From the NCBI GenBank assembly GCA_016188575.1, contig JACPHN010000034.1, positions 1 to 64,000 on the forward strand: a stretch of DNA of 64,000 nucleotides. Direction: 5' to 3'. Positions 25,763 through 34,562 of this stretch are shown here, piece after piece. How positions within the stretch are numbered: position 1 is the stretch's first letter; each line of letters opens with the position of its first letter. The translations under genes were made by a program, and so were the position numbers. The notes beneath the pieces are model-generated. The model did no database searches. It saw only the letters and a list, made by a program, of their open reading frames with translations, and was not told the origin of the DNA. This DNA comes from Candidatus Schekmanbacteria bacterium (GTDB lineage: Bacteria > CSSED10-310 > JACPHN01).

Positions 25763-28700
25763 GTGGAATCACCTTCAGAGCTCCAAACCGGCAGCATTGT
25801 CGGCGGTTACCGCCTGCTGGACCAGCTCGGCGCCGGCGGCATGGCCGTCGTGTACCGCGCGGCACCGCTCGCCGGCGGTGGCCCCGATGTGGCGCTGAAG
25901 CTGGTGCGGACCCTGGAGGAGCCGGTGCTCGCGAGCATTCGCCGAGAGATCCGGGCGCTCTCCCGCATCGCCCACCCCGGCGTCGTCCGGATTCTCGACC
26001 AGGGCACGCTCTCGCGGCTCGCCTGGTTTGCCATGGAGCTGATCGCAGGCGCGACGCTTCAGGCCCACGCCCGAAAGCTGTGGGGTCAGTGCGGCATCGG
26101 CGCCGGTCGCGCGGTAAGCGAAGCGCCCTCGATCGCGCCAATTCTCGCCCCCCTGCTCACCCTCGCCCACCGGATTTGTGCTCCCCTGGCCTACATCCAT
26201 GGCGAGGGCATCGTCCACCGCGATCTCAAGCCGGGAAACATCCTGGTGCGGCCCGACGGCGACCCGGTGCTCGTGGATTTCGGCCTGATCGGGCACTGGG
26301 GTGGCGAGATGAACCGCGAGGTGCTCGACAGCGGCGTCGTCGCGGGCGGCACGATGCTGTACATGGCCCCCGAGCAAATCGACGGCCAGCTCGCCGACGC
26401 GCGGACCGATCTGTACGCGTTCGGCTGTATCCTTTACGAGCTCGTCACCGGGCGGCCGCCGTTTACCGATCGCCAGCCAATGGCGCTCCTGGTGAAGCAC
26501 CTGAGCGCCGCACCGGTTCCGCCGTCCCGTCGCGTGACCGGTCTCCCTCGCGAGCTCGAGGAGCTCATCCTACGCCTGCTCGCCAAGAAGCCGCGCGACC
26601 GCCCCGGCTACGTCGAGGACGCGGCCCGGGTGTTGCGCCGGCTCGGTGCGGCGCCGCCCGTGAGTCTGCCGGCAACGCCGCCGCCGCGCACCTACCTGTA
26701 TCGCCCGAGCCTGATCGGCCGCGGGCCGGTGCTGGACCAGCTCGACGAACGCCTGCGCCATGCCGCTGGAGGAGCCGGCGCCATCATCTGTGTCGGGGGG
26801 GCCAGTGGCGTGGGCAAGACTCGCCTGGCCGCCGAAGCGACTCGCCTGGCGCGCCATCGCGGCCTGCGCGTGATTACCGCGACCTGCGCGGAAGCGCGCG
26901 GCGGGGACCGCGACCCCGTAGCGGTGCGCGAATCCGCCTTGCACCCGCTGCGTCCGCTCCTGCGCGCCGTCGCCGCGGCTTGCTTCGAAGGTGCAGCACG
27001 CGAAACGGAGCGCTTGCTCGGCACGTGGGGCAAGGTTCTCGCTGCTTACGAACCGGATCTGGACGAAGCACCCGGCATCGAGGCGCAGCCCGAGCCCACG
27101 CTGCTGCCCCATGATCTCGCGCGCGCGCGCCTCTTCACCTGTCTTGCCCGAACAATGTCGGCGTTCGCGACGACCCTGCCCGTCTTTCTGGTCATCGACG
27201 ACCTGCACTGGGCGGACGAGCTGACTCTGGGATTTTTGCGCACCCTCGCGGCGACCGGTCGCTTGCGGGACGTGCCCATGATCGTGCTGGGAATGTACCG
27301 CTCCGACGAGGCGAGCGACCTGCTCATGAGTCTGGTGGCGAAGGCCGGCGAAGCGTCTCTGGAGCTGCCGCCGCTGGACGTGAGCGGCGTCGGCGCGGTG
27401 GTCAGCGAGATGCTCGCGCTGGATCGGCCGCCGCAGGTGTTCGTCGATTTTCTTTCCCGACAGTCGGGGGGAAATCCGTTCTTTGTGGCCGAGTACCTAC
27501 GCGTCGCCGTCGGCGAAAAGCTCTTGCGGCGAGACGCCGTTGGGGTGTGGCACGTGACTGCGGAAGGTGAGCAGGAGGGCGGGACGAGCTTCGCGCGCCT
27601 TCCACTACCGGATTCCCTGTGGGAGATCCTCCGGCGTCGCCTCGAGGGGCTGCCGAGCGCCGCCGAGCGCCTCGCCGCCGGGGCCGCGGTCGCCGGAGAG
27701 GACGTGTCCACCGAGCTGCTCTACGCGCTCGCCAGAGCCGGCGCGAGCGCCGATGACGAGCTTCTCGACGGAGTCACCGAGCTGCTTGCGCGGCAACTGT
27801 TCCAGGAGCCGGCGCCGGGCGTCTATCGGTTCGCTCACGCGAAGTTGCGCCAGGCGGTTTACGAACGCCTCGCGGAGGCGGAACGTGCGCTGCTCCATCG
27901 CCGGACTGCTGGCGCCCTCGAAGCAGGCGACCCGGGTCAGCGCGATCGGCGCACCGAGTCGCTCGCGTATCATTGGGCGAAGGCCGGCGAGCCCGAGAAA
28001 GCAAAAGTCTACTATTTGGCGGCAGCGCGCGCCGCCGCCGCCCGGTACGCACTGGCGCAGTCCGAGCAGCTCTACCGCGCGTACCTCCAGACCGCGACGG
28101 CGGCGGACTGCGAGCGCGTGGCGGCCCGCAACGAGCTCGCCCAGCGCGTGCTGGCGGCGACCGGGCGTTTCGATGACGCGGCGCGCGAGCTCAACACGGC
28201 GCTGGCAGAAGCGGAGAGCCTCGGCGACCTTGCAGGCTGCGCCGACAGCCTGCGGGGTCTCGCGCGCGGGCACTGGATCGCGGGCGATTCGCGGCGCGCG
28301 GCTCGGCTCTGCCGCGAGGCACTGGAGCTGTACCGCCGGCTCGGAGATGCGCGCCAGGAAGGGGTCGTGCTCAGCTCGCTCGGAATCATCAACTACCAGC
28401 GCGGCCAGTCGCGACAGGCGCAACGGCTCTGGACGCAAGCGCTGGAGATCCACCGAGCGGTTGGCGATCGCCGCAACGAGGGCATCGCCCTTGCGAACCT
28501 CGCGCGCGCCGCTGCGGATGGCGGCGATCAGCCGGCGGCGATCGCGCTCTACGAACAGGCACTGCTGATTCACCGCGCCGAGGCCGACCGGATCGCCGAG
28601 GCCGCGGCCATGGGGGATCTCGCGCTGCTCCTGCGCCGCGACGGGCAGCTCGCGCGCGCCGAGAAGCTATTGCGCGACGCCCTGGCCATGCACCGGGAGG

Positions 28701-29218
28701 TGAGCAACCGGCGGTCCGAAGCCATCGTCCTGCTCAACCTCGGAGACGTCTGCCGGGACGCCGCGCGGCGGGGAGCCGCGCAGGCGCTCTATGAGGACGC
28801 ACTGGCGATCAATCGGGAGATTGGCAACCGCCACGTGGCCGTAGTTGCGCTGTGCCATTGGGCCCGGCTCGAGCGCTGGGGGGGCGCGGAGCCGCACCGG
28901 CCCGATGAGCTGGTCATGCGCGCGGAAGAGCTCTTGAAAGACGGCGGTGACGTGGTCGCGGCCGCGCTATGCCGCTGCGAGCGGGGTCACGCGGCGCTCG
29001 CGCTGGCCGCGGCGGCGAGCGCTACCGAGCATCTTGCCGCAGTCGAGGCCATGGTGCACCAGCTCGACGTCGGCCGCCACAGCGAGCTCGGCCAGGCCGC
29101 TGCGCGCCTGCGCCGGGCCGTGCTCGGCAGCAGCAAGGGCCGCCCGCTCTTCGCCGGAGAAGCGCTCGCCGACATCCCGGCAGCCTGGCGAGCCGAGTTG
29201 GAACCCGTAACGAAATAA
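25763..29218 (+). CDS. Ser/Thr kinase - AAA ATPase - TPR protein (first copy)
   Basis: A 1,151-residue cytoplasmic signalling protein in three parts. The kinase domain (~8-290) has GAGGMAVVY, ALKLV, VHRDLKPGNILV, DFGLIGHW and MAPEQIDG. The AAA/STAND-type ATPase (~310-620) has Walker A GGASGVGKTRL and Walker B LVIDDLHWADEL. The C-terminal ~450 residues are TPR repeats (RRAARLCREALELYRRLGDARQEGVVLSSLGIINYQRG). This is the PknK-like architecture frequent in myxobacteria. I start at GTG 25763, just before ELQTGSIVGGYRLL. The longer frame runs through a GC-rich repeat. The stop codon lies inside the left end of a ~165-base repeat. A paralogue lies at 56055-59951. Confidence 0.9.
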   Translation: MESPSELQTGSIVGGYRLLDQLGAGGMAVVYRAAPLAGGGPDVALKLVRTLEEPVLASIRREIRALSRIAHPGVVRILDQGTLSRLAWFAMELIAGATLQAHARKLWGQCGIGAGRAVSEAPSIAPILAPLLTLAHRICAPLAYIHGEGIVHRDLKPGNILVRPDGDPVLVDFGLIGHWGGEMNREVLDSGVVAGGTMLYMAPEQIDGQLADARTDLYAFGCILYELVTGRPPFTDRQPMALLVKHLSAAPVPPSRRVTGLPRELEELILRLLAKKPRDRPGYVEDAARVLRRLGAAPPVSLPATPPPRTYLYRPSLIGRGPVLDQLDERLRHAAGGAGAIICVGGASGVGKTRLAAEATRLARHRGLRVITATCAEARGGDRDPVAVRESALHPLRPLLRAVAAACFEGAARETERLLGTWGKVLAAYEPDLDEAPGIEAQPEPTLLPHDLARARLFTCLARTMSAFATTLPVFLVIDDLHWADELTLGFLRTLAATGRLRDVPMIVLGMYRSDEASDLLMSLVAKAGEASLELPPLDVSGVGAVVSEMLALDRPPQVFVDFLSRQSGGNPFFVAEYLRVAVGEKLLRRDAVGVWHVTAEGEQEGGTSFARLPLPDSLWEILRRRLEGLPSAAERLAAGAAVAGEDVSTELLYALARAGASADDELLDGVTELLARQLFQEPAPGVYRFAHAKLRQAVYERLAEAERALLHRRTAGALEAGDPGQRDRRTESLAYHWAKAGEPEKAKVYYLAAARAAAARYALAQSEQLYRAYLQTATAADCERVAARNELAQRVLAATGRFDDAARELNTALAEAESLGDLAGCADSLRGLARGHWIAGDSRRAARLCREALELYRRLGDARQEGVVLSSLGIINYQRGQSRQAQRLWTQALEIHRAVGDRRNEGIALANLARAAADGGDQPAAIALYEQALLIHRAEADRIAEAAAMGDLALLLRRDGQLARAEKLLRDALAMHREVSNRRSEAIVLLNLGDVCRDAARRGAAQALYEDALAINREIGNRHVAVVALCHWARLERWGGAEPHRPDELVMRAEELLKDGGDVVAAALCRCERGHAALALAAAASATEHLAAVEAMVHQLDVGRHSELGQAAARLRRAVLGSSKGRPLFAGEALADIPAAWRAELEPVTK

Positions 29219-29367
29219 CTGTTGCATTCGGCCGGCTGCGAAGGCCGCCGGCTTCGTCTCTCCTCCTCACCGTATCGCTCCCTTGATACGCTTCGTCGTC
29301 GTTCCTCGCCAGCGGCCTTCTCGCTCGGCCTCGGTGCTTGACACAGCTATTTCGTTACGGATCCTTA
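29201..29367. repeat. ~165-bp repeat with inverted ends, copy 1
   Basis: The left end CCGTAACGAAATA (29205-29217) and the right end TATTTCGTTACGG (29348-29360) are inverted copies. The 142 bases 29205-29346 are nearly identical to 34313-34454 (three or so differences). Inside are hairpins: CGTATC with GATACG, and GGCC with GGCC around TTCTCGCTC. It fills the whole gap between two convergent genes, and both stop codons (TAA at 29216 and TAA at 29365 on the other strand) lie in its ends. MITE-like or a structured terminator element. Confidence 0.8.
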
Positions 29368-32097
29368 CCGGCGCCGGCCAGCGACAGCGGTGCCGCGCCA
29401 GCGCCGCAGCGCCGCGCTCAGCATCAGCCCCGAAATCGCCGCGGCGACCCCTAGTAGCACGGGCCAGTTTCTCACCGGCACCGGAAGCCCCGGCAGTGTC
29501 CCGACGGCGCGCCGCGCGCTGAGGTTCCCCTCGATGTCGATCGACTGGACCTCGCATTCGTACGTCTCCCCCGCGACCAACCCGTAAAGGCGGATCTCGT
29601 GGCCGACGTTGTCCACTCCGTCCTGAACGTAGAGATCGAGGTTATTCGGGTCGGTCCCGCACCAGACGTGGGAATCCGCCGGTTCGTCCGTTTCCCAGCT
29701 TACCACGACAGCACCGCCGAGCAGCGAAGCGACGGGATCGGCAGTAATCACGGGCCCCGTCACGTCCGGGTCGACGGGCAGCGGAATTTGCCCGGTTGCC
29801 GCACCGGCGGCGGCGTTTCCCGCAGCATCGGTAACGTCGATGGCGTAATGGAAGGTGCTCCCTGGTTCGAGCCCGCTGAGCCGCAGCGAGAACGCTGTGG
29901 AAAACTCTGGTTCCGCGAGCTCACTGCCGAGCTCACTGGTGTCGCCGAACCGGACGACCGCGGCGGCAGGCTCCGATACGCCCCAGGCGAGGTGGACCAC
30001 CGTGTTTGCGGCGGCGACGCCAGTCAGGTCGGCAACGACGGGCGGCGCGGCATCCGTGAGCAGGGGCGTCGTGAACGTGGGATCCGCGGGCCGGGAGGTG
30101 ATGCTCGCGCCATCGGAGCTCCAGGAGTGAATCTCGAAGGTGTATTCCGTGTCCGGCACAAGGCCGGTCACGACTGCCCGCAGGCGGGTGCCGGGGTCCT
30201 CCATTGGCCAGGTAAAATCCCATACGTGGCGCGCTACCGCCGGCGTCCGCGCGGCTTGCGGGGAGGCCGCCGGCGACGAGGTGACCGCCAGCGCTGCTTC
30301 GGACTGCAGCGGCTGGCAGTGCTCCCACTGAATGACGGCGGTGTCGGGGCTCACGTAGCGGACCGCTCCGCCGTCGAAGTAGCACGGGGACGGGGTCGTA
30401 GTCGCGGGCCAGGTCGAGAAGATCACGTCATCCGACTCGACCTCGGTGCCGAAAAGGTCCACCCCGCCGGCGCGCACGCGGTAGTGCGTCGCCGGCTGTA
30501 GGCCGGTAAGCAGCACGCTGTGGGCGCGCCGCCAGCCGACCTGGCGCTCGAACATGGCGGCCTTGATCTCGAACCCGCCGCGGCGCTCCGCGACTCCAGG
30601 CCGCGCCGTCACAGGTTCCACGGCGTACCACAGGCGGCTGTCAGTCGGGCGGTCGGTCCGCCAGGAAACCACCGCCCACGATTGCCCCGCGCGCCGGGCA
30701 TCCACGACTGGGCCTTCGAGGACCCGCGTCGGCTGTAACGGCGGTGCCGACAGCGTCGCGCACGTCCGGCTCGTGTCGTTGCCCGACGTTCCCCAGCGGT
30801 CCGTGACGCTCAGGGAAAAGCGGTAGGTTTCGCCGGCCTCGAGGTCGGGCAACAGCATGCGATGGCGGCGCCGCGGCAGCAGGTCCACGGCGCGCCGATC
30901 CTGTGGCCAGGGATTTGTCAGGCGGTTGTAGCCGACCGCCAGCGTCGTCGGTTCATCGGACAGCAACCCCAACAGAGCTTCCTCGGTGCTGACCGTGTAC
31001 GAGTCGCAGATCACCTCCAGCGCGGCCGGCGACCCGGCGTCGGGTGACGCCAGAGTGCGCAACGTGTAGTCCGGCGAGGTCACCGCAGCGCCCTCCGGGC
31101 TCGTCCCGCCAAGGCGGAAGTGGTAGGTCGTGGAGGGAGCGAGCCCGGACAGCTCGACGCGGTGGTACGTGTCGTAGGCGGTGTACCGTATTGCGCGGTC
31201 GAGCTGCTCGGTCGCTCCGTAGCTTACCTCCGCGGTGGTGGGCGCGCTCGTGAACCAGTTGAGCACCGCGGTCGTGTCAGTGTGACCGTTGACGTAGCGT
31301 ACGCCCAGGGTGACCGTATCGCTCCCCGGCGCGGCCGGCGCCAGGAACGCCCCATCGGCCGAACAGGCGCGGTTGCCGCGGGGGTCGGTGGCACAGACTT
31401 GATAGTGATGCACGCTTCCCGGGATCAAATCAGCGAGGAGGAACCGATAGTGGGTGGCGATACCGGGCGCTTCCCGGGACTTGCCGTAGGCTGTGGTCGT
31501 CCCGTAGTTGATGGTCGCCGCCGCTGGTTCGTTGAGCTCCCAGGTCAGCAGTGCGGCCGCCGCGGTTGCGCAGTCGGCCACGCAGCTTCCGCCGATGGCA
31601 AACGGTCCCCAGACGAGTTGCGGAGCCTCCTCATCGTTGCGGCCGACCATTGGGGTGGCGCGCGCGAAAGCGGGCGGCGACTCCACCCAGGAAGTGTCCG
31701 GGCTGAGCACCGGCGAGGCCGCGGCGAGCGGCATCAGAAATGCGGCGTAGAAATAGGTCGCGCCATTGTCGACGTCGGCGTCGAGATACGGTGGTGCGAC
31801 CGCGAACGCGACCTCGGTGCCATCTGCCGCGCTCGTGGGGTAGCCCGACGTGCTTCGCCGCAGCATGACCGCGTGGCTGCTCCCACCGGTGTCGATCTCC
31901 GGCACGGCCCATGTCAAGGTGACCGTGGCGTCACCGGCGGTCGCCCCGAACGCGGAGACCGCCGGAAGAGGAATCTCTACGGCGGCGGCGCCCCCAGGGC
32001 TGACCGTGAGCATGGCAGCCAGAATCAGCAGCCGCGACAGGATCGCGATTCGTGGGCCGCACTCGACCGCTGGAAGAACCGCACACCAACCTGGCAT
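29365..32097 (-). CDS. Fibronectin type III surface protein
   Basis: A ~910-residue exported protein. The signal peptide is ILSRLLILAAMLTVSPGGAAA. About eight fibronectin type III-like modules follow, each with the typical L-P-x-T-x-Y-x-(F/V)-x-(V/A) strand: LIPGSVHHYQVCATD, LAPSTTYHFRLGGTS, LEAGETYRFSLSVTD, LQPATHYRVRAGGVD, LVPDTEYTFEIHSW, LEPGSTFHYAIDVTD, LVAGETYECEVQSID. The C-terminus is PGLPVPVRNWPVLLGVAAAISGLMLSAALRRWRG, a transmembrane anchor plus a basic tail. I start at the ATG at 32097 with AGGGGG eight bases upstream; a GTG at 32124 is the alternative. Role is probably adhesion or surface structure; no enzyme domain is seen. Its stop lies in the repeat's right end. Confidence 0.75.
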   Translation of the reverse strand: MPGWCAVLPAVECGPRIAILSRLLILAAMLTVSPGGAAAVEIPLPAVSAFGATAGDATVTLTWAVPEIDTGGSSHAVMLRRSTSGYPTSAADGTEVAFAVAPPYLDADVDNGATYFYAAFLMPLAAASPVLSPDTSWVESPPAFARATPMVGRNDEEAPQLVWGPFAIGGSCVADCATAAAALLTWELNEPAAATINYGTTTAYGKSREAPGIATHYRFLLADLIPGSVHHYQVCATDPRGNRACSADGAFLAPAAPGSDTVTLGVRYVNGHTDTTAVLNWFTSAPTTAEVSYGATEQLDRAIRYTAYDTYHRVELSGLAPSTTYHFRLGGTSPEGAAVTSPDYTLRTLASPDAGSPAALEVICDSYTVSTEEALLGLLSDEPTTLAVGYNRLTNPWPQDRRAVDLLPRRRHRMLLPDLEAGETYRFSLSVTDRWGTSGNDTSRTCATLSAPPLQPTRVLEGPVVDARRAGQSWAVVSWRTDRPTDSRLWYAVEPVTARPGVAERRGGFEIKAAMFERQVGWRRAHSVLLTGLQPATHYRVRAGGVDLFGTEVESDDVIFSTWPATTTPSPCYFDGGAVRYVSPDTAVIQWEHCQPLQSEAALAVTSSPAASPQAARTPAVARHVWDFTWPMEDPGTRLRAVVTGLVPDTEYTFEIHSWSSDGASITSRPADPTFTTPLLTDAAPPVVADLTGVAAANTVVHLAWGVSEPAAAVVRFGDTSELGSELAEPEFSTAFSLRLSGLEPGSTFHYAIDVTDAAGNAAAGAATGQIPLPVDPDVTGPVITADPVASLLGGAVVVSWETDEPADSHVWCGTDPNNLDLYVQDGVDNVGHEIRLYGLVAGETYECEVQSIDIEGNLSARRAVGTLPGLPVPVRNWPVLLGVAAAISGLMLSAALRRWRGTAVAGRRR

Positions 32098-32162
32098 TGC
32101 ACGCCCCCTTTTCCTCGGCAACACGACACCATCTGCTGAATCGACCGCTCATTCACTGCCGG

Positions 32163-32248
32163 CGACACAGTGGCCCCCTCCGTCCCTCCCCCACGGGCTG
32201 GGGAAGGTGAGGTGGGGGGTTTTCGTGATGCACATTCCGCGCAGCTTG
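32163..32248 (+). repeat. Dispersed GC-rich hairpin repeat, copy 2
   Basis: This copy keeps all the shared words in order: GGCCCCCTCCGTCCCTCC, GGGGAAGGTGAGGTGGGGGG, TTTTCGTGATGC and CCGCGCAGCTTG. It aligns almost base for base with the copy at 62876-62960 over about 80 bases, which makes the pair the best proof of the family. Confidence 0.72.
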
Positions 32249-32316
32249 CAGTCGACCAGCGGTGAATTCAGGATCTGTCGGCGCCGTGTCCCACATCCTA
32301 TCGCGTGGAAACGAAA

Positions 32317-32424
32317 ATGACGACGCTCAGCCCACCGGAGGCGCACACCCAGGCGCTCACCGCTAACACCGTCGCACTCATGCAGCTCCTCGAGCGCTTC
32401 AGCGGCGGCAACGGACGCGGCTAG
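32317..32424 (+). CDS. Possible 35-residue ORF
   Basis: In the 32,098-32,471 gap an ATG preceded by GGAAACGAAA opens a 35-codon frame (MTTLSPPEAHTQALTANTVA, then LMQLLERFSGGNGRG). Codon usage is GC-rich at third positions like the real genes nearby, and the peptide could form one amphipathic helix. There is no family match, and the frame may be chance. The rest of that gap holds the GC-rich repeat copy and presumably the promoter of the fibronectin gene. Confidence 0.2.
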   Translation: MTTLSPPEAHTQALTANTVALMQLLERFSGGNGRG

Positions 32425-32471
32425 CTCGCCGGACGGGCAAGCACGTCGTCTTGCCCCTGCCCCGTCGCCAG

Positions 32472-34229
32472 TCAGTCCAGCAGCCCCGAGCTCCACGGGT
32501 GGATGCCCGCCGCGTTCACCAGCACCGTATCGAGAAAAATCTTGCCCTGGTCCCAGCTCATCGGCACTCGGAGAATCGTCTTTGCCCGCGACACGTTGGC
32601 ATAGACCTGATGATTGTCTCCCACGGCGACATGTGGCGGCCCCTGGTCGATGCGAGCACCGAGGTCGCGAAAGAGGTTTCGCAGCTCCCCAACAATCATG
32701 TTGGCGATTTCTCCAGTCGCATCAACGCTGTCCAGCTCGGCGTCCTCGATGTCCCCCCCCAGCATGACCCGGGTGAGCGCCAGCGCATCATCGCGGCCAA
32801 TGCCCACGAGCACGATGCCCGTAAGCACCCCAGAAACTGAAACGGTCGCGGAGATCTCGCTCTTTCCGGGAAAGCGAACGTCTACCTCCAGGGGCTTGCC
32901 GGCGCGAATGTCCGGGAAACCGAGGCTACGGAACACCCGCTCGACGGCGTCGCTCAACAGGTCGCTGGACCAGCGCGGCCGGCGTGCCGAGGTGGGGAAG
33001 GCCGGCCTCACTACCCCTGTATTGGCGATGACGATTTCCGCATCGACGGGGTGCGCGGCCGGCGCTTTCGCCGCGCCGACTGGAGCATCCGCCACCACCA
33101 AAGCCGACGGCGCGGCCACCTCCGACGCCAGGAGGGCCTCGACGCTCAGCTCTGCGTCTCTGCAGGCGAAGGGCACGCGCAGCATGCTGTTGATGCCGGT
33201 GCCGCGGGTCATCACGCGGACATCGAGCCCCACCACGATTTCGGGAGACGAATGATCAATAGCAATGCCCTCGCGCTCGAGGCCGACGCGGATCTTGCCG
33301 AGTGTCATGTTGAGCAGCTCGCCGACTGCATCGGGAATCTCGGGCACCATTTCCGAAAATTCCTCGCCAAGCATGGCACCCGCCAGCTCGCAGGCGAGCT
33401 TTCGCGGCATGCTCATCATGACCGACCCGAACAGCTTCCCGGTCACGCTCATCAGCGCGGTGATATCGCTGCGCGGAGCCGCACTCGGCGCGAGCTCCTG
33501 CTCACGTCCAGCACTCACCGCAGGCAGGCCGGTGGCCGCGAATACGTCAGAAACGGCGTCAATCACGTGCGCAACCAGCCGCTCCTTGCTGAGGATGACC
33601 AGGTGCTCCGCAACACTTTTCGATGTCGATCGCGGCGCCTCTCTCAGGGCCGCCGCCTGGGATGTCCTTGTCGCTGGCGCCGCGAGTATCGTCTTTGCGC
33701 ACCCCGTGGCCGGTGCCACCGAAGATCGTGCCATCGTCGCACTCGCCGCATCAGCGGGATTGGCGGCCCGCGACTCGGCAAGGGCGTCGACGAGCGCCGG
33801 AACGGCTCTGCTGCCCAGCCTCGCCAGCGCGTACCTTGCGGCTTCAACGACCCGCGAGTCGTCCCGGGACAATAACGCAATCAAGCTATCCGTGGCCGGG
33901 ATCGCCGCTCCTCCAATGCGCCCCAGCGCCGCTGCGTACGCCGCAACTTCGTCGGCATCCGCGGCCTGCAATCCCGCCGCGAGTCGCTCCACCGCCGTCG
34001 CAGCGTGGCTTCCAAGAGCACCGAGCGCCGCCGCTGCCGCGAGCCGAACACTCTTGCTGCGGTCGTCCAGCCTGGCAATGATTTCGGGAGCAAGCTCCCT
34101 CCCGCGACCACCCAGCTTCGCCAGCCGTTCCACCGCGGTTGCACGCGTCGCCGCAGCCGGGCTGAAGAGTAGCTTCGCAAGCTCTCTGATCTCGGTGTTG
34201 GTGGGTTCGTCTGCTGCCGTTTCTCGCAC
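32472..34229 (-). CDS. HEAT-repeat protein with two CheX-like phosphatase domains
   Basis: A 585-residue cytoplasmic protein. The N-terminal ~150 residues form HEAT repeats (SVRLAAAAALGALGSHA; VVEAARYALARLGSRA). Two CheX/CheC-like domains follow. The first has VGELLNMTLGKIRVGLE and the second TGEIANMIVGELRNLF; the E-x2-N pairs are the catalytic residues by which CheX dephosphorylates CheY-P. Typical beta strands (VTGKLFGSVMMSMP; VSGVLTGIVLVGI) precede each. A linker with a C-run (32753-32760) and Ala/Ser-rich sequence joins them. No chemotaxis gene is nearby, so the substrate may be another response regulator. The start is a GTG behind GGGGAG. This fusion is one I do not recognise from the literature. 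Confidence 0.78.
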   Translation of the reverse strand: MRETAADEPTNTEIRELAKLLFSPAAATRATAVERLAKLGGRGRELAPEIIARLDDRSKSVRLAAAAALGALGSHAATAVERLAAGLQAADADEVAAYAAALGRIGGAAIPATDSLIALLSRDDSRVVEAARYALARLGSRAVPALVDALAESRAANPADAASATMARSSVAPATGCAKTILAAPATRTSQAAALREAPRSTSKSVAEHLVILSKERLVAHVIDAVSDVFAATGLPAVSAGREQELAPSAAPRSDITALMSVTGKLFGSVMMSMPRKLACELAGAMLGEEFSEMVPEIPDAVGELLNMTLGKIRVGLEREGIAIDHSSPEIVVGLDVRVMTRGTGINSMLRVPFACRDAELSVEALLASEVAAPSALVVADAPVGAAKAPAAHPVDAEIVIANTGVVRPAFPTSARRPRWSSDLLSDAVERVFRSLGFPDIRAGKPLEVDVRFPGKSEISATVSVSGVLTGIVLVGIGRDDALALTRVMLGGDIEDAELDSVDATGEIANMIVGELRNLFRDLGARIDQGPPHVAVGDNHQVYANVSRAKTILRVPMSWDQGKIFLDTVLVNAAGIHPWSSGLLD

Positions 34230-34305
34230 CGACCTGGCTCCCCGCGGCTCACCTTCGCGCCGCGACCCGTTTCCTCTCGCACCGGCCGTTCAGCCGCCCG
34301 GCCCT

Positions 34306-34470
34306 TTAGGATCCGTAACGAAATAACTGTTGCATTCGGCCGGCTGCGAAGGCCGCCGGCTTCGTCTCTCCTCCTCACCGTATCGCTCCATTGATACGCT
34401 TCGTCGTCGCTCCTCGCCGGCGGCCTTCTCGCTCGGCCTCGGTGCTTGACACAGGTTACGGTTCCTTACC
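34306..34470. repeat. ~165-bp repeat with inverted ends, copy 2
   Basis: GGATCCGTAACGAAATA at the left (34309-34325) matches the inverted right end of copy 1. The right end here (GGTTACGGTTCC) is degenerate. The 142-base body 34313-34454 matches copy 1 except for about three bases. It lies between two leftward genes, roughly 84 bases upstream of the HEAT-CheX start. The orientation is the same as copy 1. Confidence 0.8.
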
Positions 34471-34562
34471 TTTCCACACCCGCGTCCCTGGCGCCTCCGC
34501 CGCACTCGCACGTATCCGGAGCCACCATCGGCACGTTCGCGTCATACCCTGAGCCACCCGTG

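Noticed and set aside
32753-32760. C8 run in the HEAT-CheX gene as phase-variation site
   Set aside because: Eight is short for frequent slippage and such runs are expected at times in GC-rich DNA; mentioned only as a side remark.
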